Shown: positions 8,827 through 18,253, numbered from the stretch's first letter. The stretch: DNA of 64,000 nucleotides from Nonomuraea sp. PA05 (GCF_008086045.1 NZ_VSEY01000019.1:1-64000); one strand, 5' to 3'. Made by a program: numbers and translations. Notes: generated by a model not told the origin, from the sequence alone.

Positions 8827-11156
8827 GAGTTCCGGTCGTCTCCCTCGGCGGAGCCGCGGGTGCGCACGCGGGTGCGGGTACGGCGGGGCCGATCGCCCTT
8901 GTCCTCGCCGGCGGGGGCGGCGGACTCCGGCTGGTCGGCGGACTCGTCCGGAGCCGCGTCGCCGGAAGCGGCCTTCTCGGCGGCCTCCTTCTCGATGACC
9001 TCGACCGGCACCAGCGAGAGCTTGCCGCGGCCGTCGATCTCGGCGATCTCGACCTGGATCTTCTCGCCGACGCTCATGACGTCCTCGACGTTCTCGATCC
9101 GCTTGCCGCCGTGCAGCTTGCGGATCTGGGAGACGTGCAGCAGGCCGTCCTTGCCGGGCATCAGCGAGATGAACGCGCCGAAGGCGGCGATCTTGACGAC
9201 CGTGCCCAGGTAACGCTCGCCGACCTCCGGCATGTGCGGGTTGGCGATCGCGTTGATCGCCGAACGGGCGGCCTCGGCGGAGGGCCCGTCGGTGGCGCCG
9301 ATGTAGATCGTGCCGTCGTCCTCGATGGTGATCTCGGCGCCCGTGTCGTCCTGGATCTGGTTGATCATCTTGCCCTTGGGGCCGATGACCTCGCCGATCT
9401 TGTCGACGGGGACCTTGATGGTGATGATGCGCGGCGCCGTCGGGTTCATCTCCGCCGGGGAGTCGATGGCCTCCTGCATCACGTCGAGGATCGCCAGGCG
9501 GGCGCCCTTGGCCTGCTTGAGCGCGGCGGCCAGCACGCTGGCGGGGATGCCGTCGAGCTTGGTGTCGAGCTGCAGGGCGGTGATGACGTCCTTGGTGCCG
9601 GCGACCTTGAAGTCCATGTCGCCCATGGCGTCCTCGGCGCCGAGGATGTCGGTCAGGGTGACGTAGCTGTCGCCCTCGCCGATCAGGCCCATCGCGATGC
9701 CCGCGACCATCTCCTTGAGCGGCACACCGGCGTCGAGCAGCGCCATCGTGGAGGCGCAGACCGAGCCCATCGAGGTGGAGCCGTTGGAGCCGAGGGCCTC
9801 GGAGACCTGCCGGATCGCGTAGGGGAACTCCTCACGCGTGGGCAGCACCGGGATCAGCGCCCGCTCGGCCAGCGCGCCGTGACCGATCTCGCGGCGCTTG
9901 GGCGAGCCCACCCGGCCGGTCTCACCGGTGGAGTAGGGCGGGAAGTTGTAGTTGTGCATGTAGCGCTTGGTCCGCTCGGGGTTGAGCGTGTCGATGACCT
10001 GCTCCATGCGCAGCATGTTCAGCGTGGTGATGCCCATGATCTGGGTCTCGCCGCGCTCGAACAGCGCCGAGCCGTGCACCCGGGGCACCACGTGGACCTC
10101 GGCCGACAGGGCGCGGATGTCCTTGGTGCCGCGGCCGTCGATGCGGATGCCCTCGTTGACGACCCGCGCGCGCATGAGCTTCTTCATGACCGAGCGGAAC
10201 GCGGCGGAGATCTCCTTCTCGCGGCCCTCGAACTCGGGCAGGAGCTTCTCGGCGGCCAGCGCCTTGACCTTCTCCAGCTCGTTCTCGCGCTCCTGCTTGC
10301 CGGCGATGGTCAGCGCGGCGGCCAGCTCCGTCTTGATCGCGGCCTCGACGGCGGCGTAGACGTCCTCCTGGTATTCGAGGAAGACCGGGTACTCGGCCGT
10401 CTCCTTGGCCGCGACCCGCGCGATGCGCGACTGCGCCTCGCACAGCACCTTGATGAACGGCTTGGCGGCGTCGAGGCCCTGCGCGACCGTCTCCTCGGTG
10501 GGCGCGACGGCGCCCTCGGCGACCAGCTTCAGCGTGTCCTTGGTGGACTCGGCCTCGACCATCATGATCGCGACGTCGCCGTCCTCCAGAACCCGCCCGG
10601 CGACGACCATGTCGAACGTGGCGCGCTCCAGCTCGGGGTGCGTCGGGAAGGCCACCCACTGGCCGTCGATCAGCGCCACCCGCACGCCGCCGATCGGGCC
10701 CGAGAAGGGCAGCCCGGCGAGCTGGGTGGACAGCGACGCGGCGTTGATCGCGACCACGTCGTAGAGGTGGTCGGGGTTGAGCGCCATCACCGTGGCGACG
10801 ACCTGGACCTCGTTGCGCAGGCCCTTGACGAACGACGGGCGCAGCGGCCGGTCGATCAGGCGGCAGGTGAGGATGGCGTCCTCGGAGGGACGGCCCTCAC
10901 GGCGGAAGAACGAGCCGGGGATGCGGCCCGCGGCGTACATGCGCTCCTCGACGTCCACCGTCAGCGGGAAGAAGTCGAACTGGTCCTTCGGCGTCTTCGA
11001 GGCGGTGGTCGCCGAGAGCACCATCGTGTCGTTGTCGAGATAGGCGACGGCGGAGCCCGCCGCCTGGCGCGCGAGACGACCGGTCTCGAACCGGATCGTA
11101 CGCGTGCCGAATGAGCCGTTGTCTATGACGGCTTCAGCAGTGTGGACACCCTCCAC
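8823..11156 (-). CDS. pnp: Polyribonucleotide nucleotidyltransferase (PNPase)
   Basis: Phosphorolytic 3'-5' exoribonuclease and RNA polymerase of mRNA turnover, 777 residues. Two RNase PH domains are visible (first with FFRREGRPSEDAIL, second with GSALFERGETQIMG and SNGSTSMGSVCAS). They are followed by a KH domain with GPKGKMINQI and an S1 domain with GAFISLMPGKDGLLH. The tail is acidic, then Arg-rich. The GTG at 11156 is chosen because AAGGAGG sits 6 bases upstream. The 261 bases between it and the rpsO hairpin hold no gene and should contain the pnp promoter. Confidence 0.97.
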   Translation of the reverse strand: MEGVHTAEAVIDNGSFGTRTIRFETGRLARQAAGSAVAYLDNDTMVLSATTASKTPKDQFDFFPLTVDVEERMYAAGRIPGSFFRREGRPSEDAILTCRLIDRPLRPSFVKGLRNEVQVVATVMALNPDHLYDVVAINAASLSTQLAGLPFSGPIGGVRVALIDGQWVAFPTHPELERATFDMVVAGRVLEDGDVAIMMVEAESTKDTLKLVAEGAVAPTEETVAQGLDAAKPFIKVLCEAQSRIARVAAKETAEYPVFLEYQEDVYAAVEAAIKTELAAALTIAGKQERENELEKVKALAAEKLLPEFEGREKEISAAFRSVMKKLMRARVVNEGIRIDGRGTKDIRALSAEVHVVPRVHGSALFERGETQIMGITTLNMLRMEQVIDTLNPERTKRYMHNYNFPPYSTGETGRVGSPKRREIGHGALAERALIPVLPTREEFPYAIRQVSEALGSNGSTSMGSVCASTMALLDAGVPLKEMVAGIAMGLIGEGDSYVTLTDILGAEDAMGDMDFKVAGTKDVITALQLDTKLDGIPASVLAAALKQAKGARLAILDVMQEAIDSPAEMNPTAPRIITIKVPVDKIGEVIGPKGKMINQIQDDTGAEITIEDDGTIYIGATDGPSAEAARSAINAIANPHMPEVGERYLGTVVKIAAFGAFISLMPGKDGLLHVSQIRKLHGGKRIENVEDVMSVGEKIQVEIAEIDGRGKLSLVPVEVIEKEAAEKAASGDAAPDESADQPESAAPAGEDKGDRPRRTRTRVRTRGSAEGDDRNS

Positions 11157-11417
11157 GGGGGACCTCCTTGTGGTCGGTCACCCGCGCCCTCTTCTCACCG
11201 GCACCCTCGTTAGGTGCAGCGCCGGTCTTCGATCGAAGCGCCCGGTCAAGTGCGTTCTTACCGGAAGCCACTACCGAGGACCGGCCCGCAGGCGTCGCGG
11301 GTCGCATGGTGCTGAACGGACGCGGGGGCTGTGTCTCGGATCTTCAGTTGTACGTCAGGCGCGGGGGCGATTCACGCCGCCACGCGTCCGACCGTATGGG
11401 GTCCTACCCCATATGAG

Positions 11418-11445
11418 AAGGGAGCGGCGCGGACGCCGCTCCCTT
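11418..11445 (-). terminator. Terminator downstream of rpsO
   Basis: A perfect 12-bp stem (11418-11429 with 11434-11445) with a 4-base loop starts 5 bases past the rpsO stop. In the classic rpsO-pnp arrangement it would attenuate read-through into pnp and could be an RNase-processed hairpin; this role is inferred. Confidence 0.8.
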
Positions 11446-11450
11446 TCATG

Positions 11451-11720
11451 CTATCGGCGCAGACCGAGTCGCTCGATGAGCGAACGGTAGCGCTGGATGT
11501 CGACCTTCTGCAGGTACTTCAGCAGGCGGCGCCGGCGACCCACGAGCAGCAGCAGACCACGACGGCTGTGGTGGTCGTGCTTGTGCGTCTTCAGGTGCTC
11601 GGTCAGCTCGCTGATGCGCTTGCTGAGCAGCGCGATCTGCACCTCGGGCGAACCGGTGTCGCCTTCGGCCGTCGCGTACTCACTGATGATGGTCTTCTTG
11701 GCAGCGGTGTCGAGGGACAC
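11451..11720 (-). CDS. rpsO: 30S ribosomal protein S15
   Basis: Primary-binding 16S rRNA protein of the small subunit, 89 residues, the normal length. Diagnostic segments are TGSPEVQIALLSKRI, HKHDHHSRRGLL and a C-terminus ending YRSLIERLGLRR. GTG start with GAAGGAG 6 bases upstream. It sits between ribF and pnp, as in most actinobacteria, and is followed at once by a strong hairpin. Confidence 0.98.
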   Translation of the reverse strand: MSLDTAAKKTIISEYATAEGDTGSPEVQIALLSKRISELTEHLKTHKHDHHSRRGLLLLVGRRRRLLKYLQKVDIQRYRSLIERLGLRR

Positions 11721-11927
11721 GGCTCTCCTTCAATCTACGGACACGCGCGAATGAGATGGAAGCGCGAACGACCGTGCGTGCCTACAGTCGCCGCGTGAAG
11801 GCCTTCATGGGCAGCGCGCAGCGCCACCGCTACAGAGCCGACATGCAAGGTTACCACCTCATGTCCGGTGCACGGACTCACGCGGAACGGGCCCCCTCAC
11901 GCTCGAAGTGGGGTCGCCCGCCCGCTC

Positions 11928-12854
11928 TCAGCGCGTGACCCGGCGGGTGGCGTCCACGTCGGCGTGGATCTGGGCGATCAGCGCGTCGATGGACTCGAAC
12001 CGCGTGTTCCCGCGCAGCCGCGCCGCGAACTCCACCGCCACGTGCACCCCGTACAGCTCCAGGTCGTCCCGGTCCAGCGCGTACGCCTCGACCGTGCGCG
12101 GCACCCCCTCGAACGTCGGGTTCGTGCCCACCGAGATCGCGGCCGGCCAGCGCTCACCCGCGTACACGGCGGGCAGGTTGGCCACCGGCACGCACTCCAT
12201 CCAGCCCGCGTAGACGCCGTCGGCCGGGATCGCGGTGTACTGCGGGGTCTCGACGTTCGCGGTGGGAAAGCCGAGCTGGCGACCGCGCTGGTAGCCGCGG
12301 ACGACCACGCCCTCCACCCGGTGCGGCCGGCCGAGCCACTCCCTGGCCCGCGCCACGTCGCCGTCCACGAGCAGGTCACGGATCGAGCTGGAGGAGACGC
12401 CGTCGAGGAGGGGCACGGCCTCCACCTCGAAGCCGTACATCTCGCCCAGCGTCCGCAAAGTCTCGACATCGCCCTTGGCGCCCTGCCCGAACGCGAAGTT
12501 CTCCCCCACCACCACGACCGCCGCCCGCAACCGCTCGGCCAGCACGCTCTGCGCGAACTCCTCCGGCGGCGTGCGCGACAGCCCCAGCGTGAACTCCAGC
12601 ACCTCGACCCCGTCCACGCCCAGCTCTACCAGCAGCTCGCTCCTGCGCCGCGCGTTGCTCAGCCGGAACGGATGCGACCCCGGCCGCACCACCTCCTCCG
12701 GATGCGGCTCGAACGTCACGGCCACACTCCGCAGCCCGCGCTCCCTGGCGACGGCGACCGTGCGCTCGACCACCCGCTGGTGCCCGCGGTGGACCCCGTC
12801 GTACACGCCGATGGTGACGACAGACCTTTCCGAACCCTGCACGCTAGGCCCCAT
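11928..12854 (-). CDS. ribF: Bifunctional riboflavin kinase/FAD synthetase
   Basis: Makes FMN and then FAD from riboflavin. 308 residues. The N-terminal nucleotidylyltransferase domain has GVYDGVHRGHQ (HxGH-type motif), and the segment SSSSIRDLL matches the family's SSTxIR motif. The C-terminal kinase domain has GFPTANV and the metal-site region SVGTNPTFEG. The N-terminus is a little shorter than usual; the ATG at 12854 is the first plausible start and lies in a divergent gap facing the methylase gene. The 207 bases between its stop and rpsO hold no convincing gene. Confidence 0.95.
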   Translation of the reverse strand: MGPSVQGSERSVVTIGVYDGVHRGHQRVVERTVAVARERGLRSVAVTFEPHPEEVVRPGSHPFRLSNARRRSELLVELGVDGVEVLEFTLGLSRTPPEEFAQSVLAERLRAAVVVVGENFAFGQGAKGDVETLRTLGEMYGFEVEAVPLLDGVSSSSIRDLLVDGDVARAREWLGRPHRVEGVVVRGYQRGRQLGFPTANVETPQYTAIPADGVYAGWMECVPVANLPAVYAGERWPAAISVGTNPTFEGVPRTVEAYALDRDDLELYGVHVAVEFAARLRGNTRFESIDALIAQIHADVDATRRVTR

Positions 12855-12936
12855 TCGCTCGTCCCCGGATCAACCCGTACAAGCCTGCCATGCGCCGCGC
12901 CCTTCCCTCCAATCGAGGGGGTTATCATCGGGCATC

Positions 12937-13956
12937 ATGCCTCGTTACGCGCTTCTGATCCTGCCTGCCTTCAACCGGGTCTACGGCGAGAGCTCCGTCC
13001 GGCTGACCCTCGCCGAGCTGGCCGTCTTCAGCTCGCGCGCCCTCGAAGGCGAGGTGCTCGACAGCGCGGAGGCACGGATCGGCGGCGTTCCGTACGTGGT
13101 GTTCGAGACCGCGCGCCCGCTGAGCGAGCGCGACGTGCGCCTGCTGTCCAACCTGTCGTCCGTCTACGCGGTGTTCGGCGTCGAGGGCGACCTGCTCAGA
13201 CCCCTTACCATGAGCCCGCGCGACCGGCTGAGCAGCGATCTGCTCACCATCCAGAAGTACGCCGGCAAGACCAACGAGCACTTCACCAAGCTGCTCCTCA
13301 ACGTCACCGCGCTGGCGGGCGACAAGGGCCTGAGCGACGGGCTGCAGGTCTTCGACCCGCTCTGCGGCCGCGGCACCACCCTCAACCAGGCGCTCATGTA
13401 CGGCTACGACGCCTACGGCATCGACGTGGACGGCAAGGACTTCGAGGCCTACAGCGGCTTCATCAAGACCTGGCTGCGCAACAAGCGACTCAAGCACACC
13501 GCCGAGACCGTGCCGGTGCGCCGCGACCGGGCGCTGGCCGGGCGGCGGCTCAACATCGCCTTCGGCCTGTCGAAGGAGGCCGTCAAGGCGGGCGACGTCC
13601 AGCACCTGGCCGTGGTGAACGCCGACACGCTGCGCAGCCGCGAGTTCTTCAAGCCCCGCTCGTTCGACCTGGTGGTGACCGACGCGCCCTACGGCGTCCA
13701 GCACGGCAGCAAGGGCGGCGCCGGGCTGTCGCGCAGCCCCCTGGAACTGCTGGCCAAGGCCGTGCCGGGCTGGGCCGAGCTGCTGCGGCCCGGCGGGGCG
13801 ATGGGGATCGCCTGGAACACCTACGGCGGCAAGAGCGCGGAGCTGGGCAGGATCCTCGCGGAGGCGGGGCTGGAGGTGCTGGAATACCCGGACTTCGAGC
13901 ACTGGGTGGACCAGGCGATCGTGCGCGACGTCATCGTGGCCCGCAAGCCCGCCTAG
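12937..13956 (+). CDS. RNA methylase-like SAM-dependent methyltransferase (Trm11/TrmG10-like)
   Basis: Predicted SAM-dependent N-methyltransferase, 339 residues, probably acting on RNA. The C-terminal Rossmann domain has motif I-like VFDPLCGRGTTL (around residue 145) and the catalytic D/N-PPY-type motif VTDAPYG. The N-terminal ~110 residues do not show an obvious THUMP domain. I chose the ATG at 12937 because the open frame upstream (to 12475) is the shadow of ribF. It is on the opposite strand to ribF and truB and so interrupts the usual truB-ribF order. The target base is unknown. Confidence 0.75.
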   Translation: MPRYALLILPAFNRVYGESSVRLTLAELAVFSSRALEGEVLDSAEARIGGVPYVVFETARPLSERDVRLLSNLSSVYAVFGVEGDLLRPLTMSPRDRLSSDLLTIQKYAGKTNEHFTKLLLNVTALAGDKGLSDGLQVFDPLCGRGTTLNQALMYGYDAYGIDVDGKDFEAYSGFIKTWLRNKRLKHTAETVPVRRDRALAGRRLNIAFGLSKEAVKAGDVQHLAVVNADTLRSREFFKPRSFDLVVTDAPYGVQHGSKGGAGLSRSPLELLAKAVPGWAELLRPGGAMGIAWNTYGGKSAELGRILAEAGLEVLEYPDFEHWVDQAIVRDVIVARKPA

Positions 13957-13972
13957 CGAGCTTGGCCCGAGG

Positions 13973-14179
13973 TCATTCGGGCAGGCTGAACTGGTCGCGC
14001 CGCACCGCGTCCACGAAGACCGTCCACTCCTCACGACTGAAGTCGAGGACCGGACCGTCGCCGCCGTCCTTGCTGTCCCTGACCCTGACGCGGCCGTCAC
14101 CGATCGCCACTTCAACGCAGTTGCCGCTGTTGCATGCTCGTTGCCAAGCGGGCTGGTGGCTCGAGAAATCGCCGGTCAT
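13973..14179 (-). CDS. DUF397 small protein
   Basis: 68-residue DUF397 protein with the family pattern: W-x-x-A-C/S-x-x-G-x-C-V-E-V (WQRACNSGNCVEV), then VRDSKDG and a C-terminal FSREEWTVFVDAVR. ATG start with AGGGGAG just upstream. DUF397 proteins in actinomycetes are usually encoded next to an XRE/DUF5753 regulator, as here. They are thought to act with it, possibly as an antitoxin-like or signalling partner; the exact role is not established. Confidence 0.88.
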   Translation of the reverse strand: MTGDFSSHQPAWQRACNSGNCVEVAIGDGRVRVRDSKDGGDGPVLDFSREEWTVFVDAVRRDQFSLPE

Positions 14180-14263
14180 GATGCTCCCCTGTAGTCATTC
14201 AATTACTCTTCGTGACAGCATACTCGGCGCCCCTACCACTAGGGGCGAAGCAGGGGAATCTCA

Positions 14264-15133
14264 TCAGAGCCTTGATCCGGCAAAGCTTCCTTTAATCTCG
14301 TCAATGAGCGCGATCGAGGCGGCGGGCGGCAGCGCGGTACTCTTCAGCCGGTCGATCGCGGTCCGGTAGAGGGCCACCGTCGTCGGCTTCTCCAGGTACT
14401 CCACCGCGTCCATGGTCTCGACGAAAACGATGGGGGTCGGCATCGGCTCGGGGAGCTCGTAGAGCATGAAAGGGCCGTCCATGCCCGTATAAGCGCCGCG
14501 GCAGAACGGCATGACCTGCAGCGTCACCCGGCCCTCTGCCGCCACCCACAGCAAGTGATCGAGCTGCCGGCGCATGATGCGTGAGCCGCCCACCTCCCGG
14601 CGCAGCGCGGCCTCGTCCACGATGACGCAGTACGGCAGCGGAGGCTCCTCCCACAGCCGCGCCTGGCGCTTCTTCCGGGCCTGCACCCGCCGTTCGAGCA
14701 TCTCCATGGCCAGCCCCGGCAGGGTTCCCCGGATGAGCGAACGGGCGTACTCCTCGACCTGCAGCAGTCCGGGAAGGTAGGAGATCTGCAGCTCTGTGAT
14801 CCCAAAGGCGGCTGCCTCGATGTCCATGTGGGTGTACATCGCGGCGTGGCCGAGATCTCCGAACTCCTGCCTGAGCCCCTGATAACGCGACTCCGACGCC
14901 AAGGCGATCAGCTTGCTCACCACGCGCTCGTCGTCCACACCGTAGATCTCGCTGAGATCCCGGATGTCGCGCGGGCTGGCACCACGCTGCCCGTTCTCCA
15001 TCCGGCTGATCTTTGTCGGGCTTGCCGGCAGCCTGCCTGCGACCTCTTCGATCGTCATTCCGGCTTCCTGCCGCATCTTGCGTAACTGAACCGCAAGCTG
15101 ACGTCTGCGCAGCGTCAGGTTCGATGTGGGCAC
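14264..15133 (-). CDS. XRE family regulator with DUF5753 domain
   Basis: DNA-binding regulator, 289 residues. The N-terminal helix-turn-helix spans roughly residues 10-70 (LRKMRQEAGMTIEEVAGRL, then SPTKISRMENGQRG). The rest is the DUF5753 domain, with ITELQISYLPGLLQVEEYARSL and a late EYLEKP segment. GTG start at 15133. It is 84 bases upstream of the DUF397 gene on the same strand, the standard actinomycete pair. It shares a 168-bp divergent region with the small membrane protein gene at 15302. Confidence 0.9.
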   Translation of the reverse strand: MPTSNLTLRRRQLAVQLRKMRQEAGMTIEEVAGRLPASPTKISRMENGQRGASPRDIRDLSEIYGVDDERVVSKLIALASESRYQGLRQEFGDLGHAAMYTHMDIEAAAFGITELQISYLPGLLQVEEYARSLIRGTLPGLAMEMLERRVQARKKRQARLWEEPPLPYCVIVDEAALRREVGGSRIMRRQLDHLLWVAAEGRVTLQVMPFCRGAYTGMDGPFMLYELPEPMPTPIVFVETMDAVEYLEKPTTVALYRTAIDRLKSTALPPAASIALIDEIKGSFAGSRL

Positions 15134-15301
15134 ATGTCACCCCGAGGATCGGCGATGCCCCCCTTATCCCCGGTCTTCCGGCCGAAGATGCCGGGCACCG
15201 CCAAGTGGCAATTGCCAAAAGCCCTCCGCCACCTTTACGCGCGGCGCCCGGCGGTGACACTCCTCCTGCGACTCACCTACCGGAAAGGGTGATACACCAC
15301 C

Positions 15302-15490
15302 ATGAACACACAGCGGTCATCACCGGCGTCCCGGGCTCCACAGCCGGTGATCGTCATCGTTCTCGTGCTGGTCATCGGGTTCCACGCCGGATACAGCCCC
15401 GGCCAGCTACGGGAGATCGTCTCCATCGTCCTCGTCGCGCTCATCGCACTCGTCGCGGCACGGGCGGCGCGTCTGCAGGCAGCCGACTAG
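15302..15490 (+). CDS. Small membrane protein, unknown function
   Basis: 62 residues with two hydrophobic segments (VIVIVLVLVIGF and IVSIVLVALIALVAARAA) separated by a short polar turn. No known family is recognised. ATG start with a purine-rich GGAAAGGG about 10 bases upstream. It is divergent from the XRE regulator gene, so it may be a target of that regulator; this is inference from position only. Confidence 0.55.
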   Translation: MNTQRSSPASRAPQPVIVIVLVLVIGFHAGYSPGQLREIVSIVLVALIALVAARAARLQAAD

Positions 15491-15545
15491 ACGCACGCTC
15501 ACTCGCCTCGACAGAGCCGTCGGACGAGTGACGCGCCCGCACCCG

Positions 15546-16418
15546 CTACCCGACGAACACCGCGAGGGGCTTGGCCACCCGGCCCTGCTCCTCGACCAGC
15601 GCCAGCAGCTCGCCCTCCGGCCCGAAGACCCCGATCGGCCCCTTGCCGAGCCCCACGGAGGGCAGCCGCCCGCCGTGCCCGATGACGCGTGCCTCGTCGG
15701 CCGTGACGTCGCGGCGCGGGAACGCCGCCGCCACCGCCTCGCCGATGGGCAGGATCACGCACTCTCCCGCGAGCTGCTCGATGCTCCTGGCCAGCGACAG
15801 GTCGTAGGGCCCCACCCGGGTGCGCCGCAGCATCGTCAGATGGCCGCCCACGCCGAGCGCGGCGCCCAGGTCGCGGGCCAGGGAGCGGATGTAGGTGCCG
15901 CTGGAGCAGGTCACGACCGCGTCCACGTCCACGACGTCGCCGCCGTGCCTGATGTCGAGCACGTCGAACTGCCGCACCGTGACGGGCCTGGCCGCCAGCG
16001 CGACCTCCTCGCCCGCGCGGGCCTTCTTGTAGGCCCGCTCACCGTTCACCTTGATCGCGCTGACCTGCGGCGGGACCTGCATGATCTCACCGGTGAGCGC
16101 GGCGACGCCCTTGGCGATCTCCGCCCCGGTGACGTCCGACGCCGGGGCCGTGGCGATGACCTCGCCCTCGGCGTCGTCGGTGTTGGTGCTCACGCCGAGC
16201 CGGATGGTGGTCTCGTACACCTTCTCGGTCAGCGTCAGGTGCCCCAGCAGCCTGGTCGCCTTCTCCACGCCGACCACCAGCACGCCCGTCGCCATCGGGT
16301 CGAGCGTGCCCGCGTGGCCCACCCGGCGGGTGCCCGCGATGCGCCGCATCTTGGCCACCACGTCGTGGGAGGTCCACTCCGCCGGCTTGTCGACGATGAT
16401 CAGACCGCTCTCGGCCAT
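15546..16418 (-). CDS. truB: tRNA pseudouridine(55) synthase
   Basis: Converts U55 of tRNA to pseudouridine. 290 residues. Catalytic Asp40 lies in HAGTLDPMATG, with KPAEWTSHDVV upstream and SSGTYIRSLARDLG later in the fold. The C-terminus carries the short actinobacterial TruB-C extension. The ATG at 16418 directly abuts the TGA of the nrnA-like gene. It is normally followed by ribF, but here a 2.7-kb insertion separates them. Confidence 0.96.
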   Translation of the reverse strand: MAESGLIIVDKPAEWTSHDVVAKMRRIAGTRRVGHAGTLDPMATGVLVVGVEKATRLLGHLTLTEKVYETTIRLGVSTNTDDAEGEVIATAPASDVTGAEIAKGVAALTGEIMQVPPQVSAIKVNGERAYKKARAGEEVALAARPVTVRQFDVLDIRHGGDVVDVDAVVTCSSGTYIRSLARDLGAALGVGGHLTMLRRTRVGPYDLSLARSIEQLAGECVILPIGEAVAAAFPRRDVTADEARVIGHGGRLPSVGLGKGPIGVFGPEGELLALVEEQGRVAKPLAVFVG

Positions 16419-17462
16419 TCAGGAAACCCTCCGCAGCTCGCGCCGGAACTTCGCCATGGTCTCCTCCACGGTCTCGTACGAGGTGTAGCCCGCCGCGTTG
16501 TGATGGCCGCCGCCGCCGAGGGCCGCGCACACCGCGGCCACGTCGACGGTGCCCTTGGACCGGGTCGAGACCTGCCAGTCGCCGTGGTCATCCTCCTTGA
16601 GCACGACCGCGACCTCGGCCTCGTCGGCGCGGCGCACGATGTCGATGATGCCTTCCAGCTCGGAGTACGGCAGCCCGTACGCGGCCCGGTCGACCCGCGA
16701 CACGTACGTCCACACCAGCCGGCCCTCCAGCGTCACCCGCTCCAGCGCGTTCGCCAGCACCTTGAGGTAGCCGAACGGGGAACGGTCCCACAGCTCGCGG
16801 GCGATCTCGTCGGTGCGTAGCCCGGTCGCCACCAGCCTGGCCGCCATCTGGTGCACGGCGGGCGTGGTCGAGGAGTAGCGGAACGACCCGGTGTCGGTCA
16901 CCAGCCCCGCGTACAGGCAGGTGGCGATGTCACGGTCGAGCCGGCCGCCGAGCCGGTAGACGAGCTGCTCGGCCAGCATGGCCGTGGCCGCCGCGTCGGC
17001 GTCGATGAGGTCGAGCGTGCCGAACCCGGTGTTGGACGGGTGGTGGTCGACGACGATGACCTCGCGCGCCGAGGCGGCGTTGGCGCCCAGCAGACCCACC
17101 CGCTCGAACGTCGAGCAGTCGAACACGATCATCAGGTCGGGCGCCGCCGGGTACTCCTCCGGCGGCACCAGCATCTCCTGCCCCGGCAGGAACCCCAGCA
17201 GTCTCGGCACCGCGAAGATCCGGTCACCGAACGAGGCCACCACCCGCTTGCCCATCGAGCGCAGCACGAACGCCACGGCCAGCATCGACCCGAGCGCGTC
17301 GCCGTCGGGGTTCACGTGGCAGGCCAGCGCGACCTCGTCGGCCTGGCCGATCAGCCGCAGCGCCCGATCCCACGACGACTCGGGGATCGGGCAGCCGCCC
17401 TCGCCGGGGAGCCGCCCGATGCTCGCCGGGCGGTCGGTCCTGTCGCGTACGTCGGGCGTCAC
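16419..17462 (-). CDS. nrnA: DHH/DHHA1 phosphoesterase (NrnA-like oligoribonuclease/pAp phosphatase)
   Basis: Predicted nano-RNA/pAp phosphoesterase, 347 residues. Metal-binding motifs are in order: CHVNPDGDALGS, VFDCS, VDHHPSN (the DHH motif) and GLVTDTGSF, followed by the DHHA1 domain with GGGHHNAAG. The GTG start at 17462 overlaps the rbfA stop (GTGA), and truB follows with no gap, so rbfA-nrnA-truB are coupled. The first ~30 residues are an unusual Arg/Pro-rich extension. Alternative name in some genomes: bifunctional oligoribonuclease/PAP phosphatase. Confidence 0.9.
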   Translation of the reverse strand: MTPDVRDRTDRPASIGRLPGEGGCPIPESSWDRALRLIGQADEVALACHVNPDGDALGSMLAVAFVLRSMGKRVVASFGDRIFAVPRLLGFLPGQEMLVPPEEYPAAPDLMIVFDCSTFERVGLLGANAASAREVIVVDHHPSNTGFGTLDLIDADAAATAMLAEQLVYRLGGRLDRDIATCLYAGLVTDTGSFRYSSTTPAVHQMAARLVATGLRTDEIARELWDRSPFGYLKVLANALERVTLEGRLVWTYVSRVDRAAYGLPYSELEGIIDIVRRADEAEVAVVLKEDDHGDWQVSTRSKGTVDVAAVCAALGGGGHHNAAGYTSYETVEETMAKFRRELRRVS

Positions 17463-17917
17463 GCCTGATCGTCCCTGCTCACCTCGGCGTCTTCCTCGTC
17501 GTCGGGCTTGCGGTAGGGGTCGGCCTCTCCGGCGTAGGAGGCGGCCTCGGCCTGCCGCGCCACCTCGGCGTCCCGCGCCCTGGCGGCGTTGATCAGATCG
17601 TCGAGGTGCCGCGCGCTGTCGGGCAGCGGGTCGTGCTTGAACGTCAGCGTCGGGGCGAACCGCACCCCGGTCTGGCGGCCCACCTCGGAGCGGATGATGC
17701 CCTTGGCGCTTTCGAGGGCGGCAGCGCTGTCGGCCCGCTCGGCATCGGAGCCGAACACCGTGTAGAACACCGTGGCGTCGCGCAGGTCAGCGGTGATGCG
17801 CGTGTCGGTCACGGTGACGAAGCCCAGACGCGGATCCTTGATCCGGCGCTCCAGCATCTCGGCGACGATCTGCTGGATGCGGTCGGCGAGCTTGCGTGCT
17901 CGTGCTGCATCCACCAT
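17459..17917 (-). CDS. rbfA: 30S ribosome-binding factor A
   Basis: Ribosome maturation factor acting on 16S rRNA in the 30S subunit. 152 residues, with a KH-like core including DPRLGFVTVTDTRITADL and an acidic, disordered C-terminal tail. ATG start preceded by GAGGGGGAG. Downstream of infB and DUF503 on the same strand, the standard order. Confidence 0.95.
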   Translation of the reverse strand: MVDAARARKLADRIQQIVAEMLERRIKDPRLGFVTVTDTRITADLRDATVFYTVFGSDAERADSAAALESAKGIIRSEVGRQTGVRFAPTLTFKHDPLPDSARHLDDLINAARARDAEVARQAEAASYAGEADPYRKPDDEEDAEVSRDDQA

Positions 17918-17956
17918 GTTCGCTCCCCCTCACGCACGACCTGGCCGTGCAGTCGT

Positions 17957-18253
17957 TCAGTCTTCATCGTTGTAGAGCCGGTGCCGGGCCGACAGGAGCT
18001 CGATCTCGGGGCGGAAGGCCACCATGCGCTCGCAGGCGTCCAGCACCTCCTTGCAGTTACCCGCGGAGGCGGAGACAACCGCCACACCGACCTCCGCTCT
18101 GCGATGCAGGTCGAGATGGCCGGTCTCAGCCACCGCGATGCTGGGATAACGGCGCTGCAACTCGGCGATCAGCGGCCGTACGACAGAGCGCTTCTGCTTC
18201 AGCGATCTGACGTCGCCGAGCAGGATGTCCAGGGTCAGAGCACCCACATACAT
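17957..18253 (-). CDS. DUF503 family protein (YlxP-like)
   Basis: 98-residue DUF503 protein, recognised by the N-terminal YVGALTLDILL, the VRSLKQKRSVVRPL segment and VAETGHLDLHRRAEVGVAVVS. It is conserved between infB and rbfA in many Gram-positive bacteria and is presumed to work in ribosome biogenesis, though its biochemical role is not settled. ATG start. Confidence 0.9.
   Translation of the reverse strand: MYVGALTLDILLGDVRSLKQKRSVVRPLIAELQRRYPSIAVAETGHLDLHRRAEVGVAVVSASAGNCKEVLDACERMVAFRPEIELLSARHRLYNDED

Noticed and set aside
11168..11416. 82-codon plus-strand frame upstream of pnp
   Set aside because: No ribosome site and it overlaps the pnp leader; likely chance.
11756..11938. 60-codon frame between rpsO and ribF
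   Set aside because: No ribosome site, no domain, poor codon bias; treated as intergenic.
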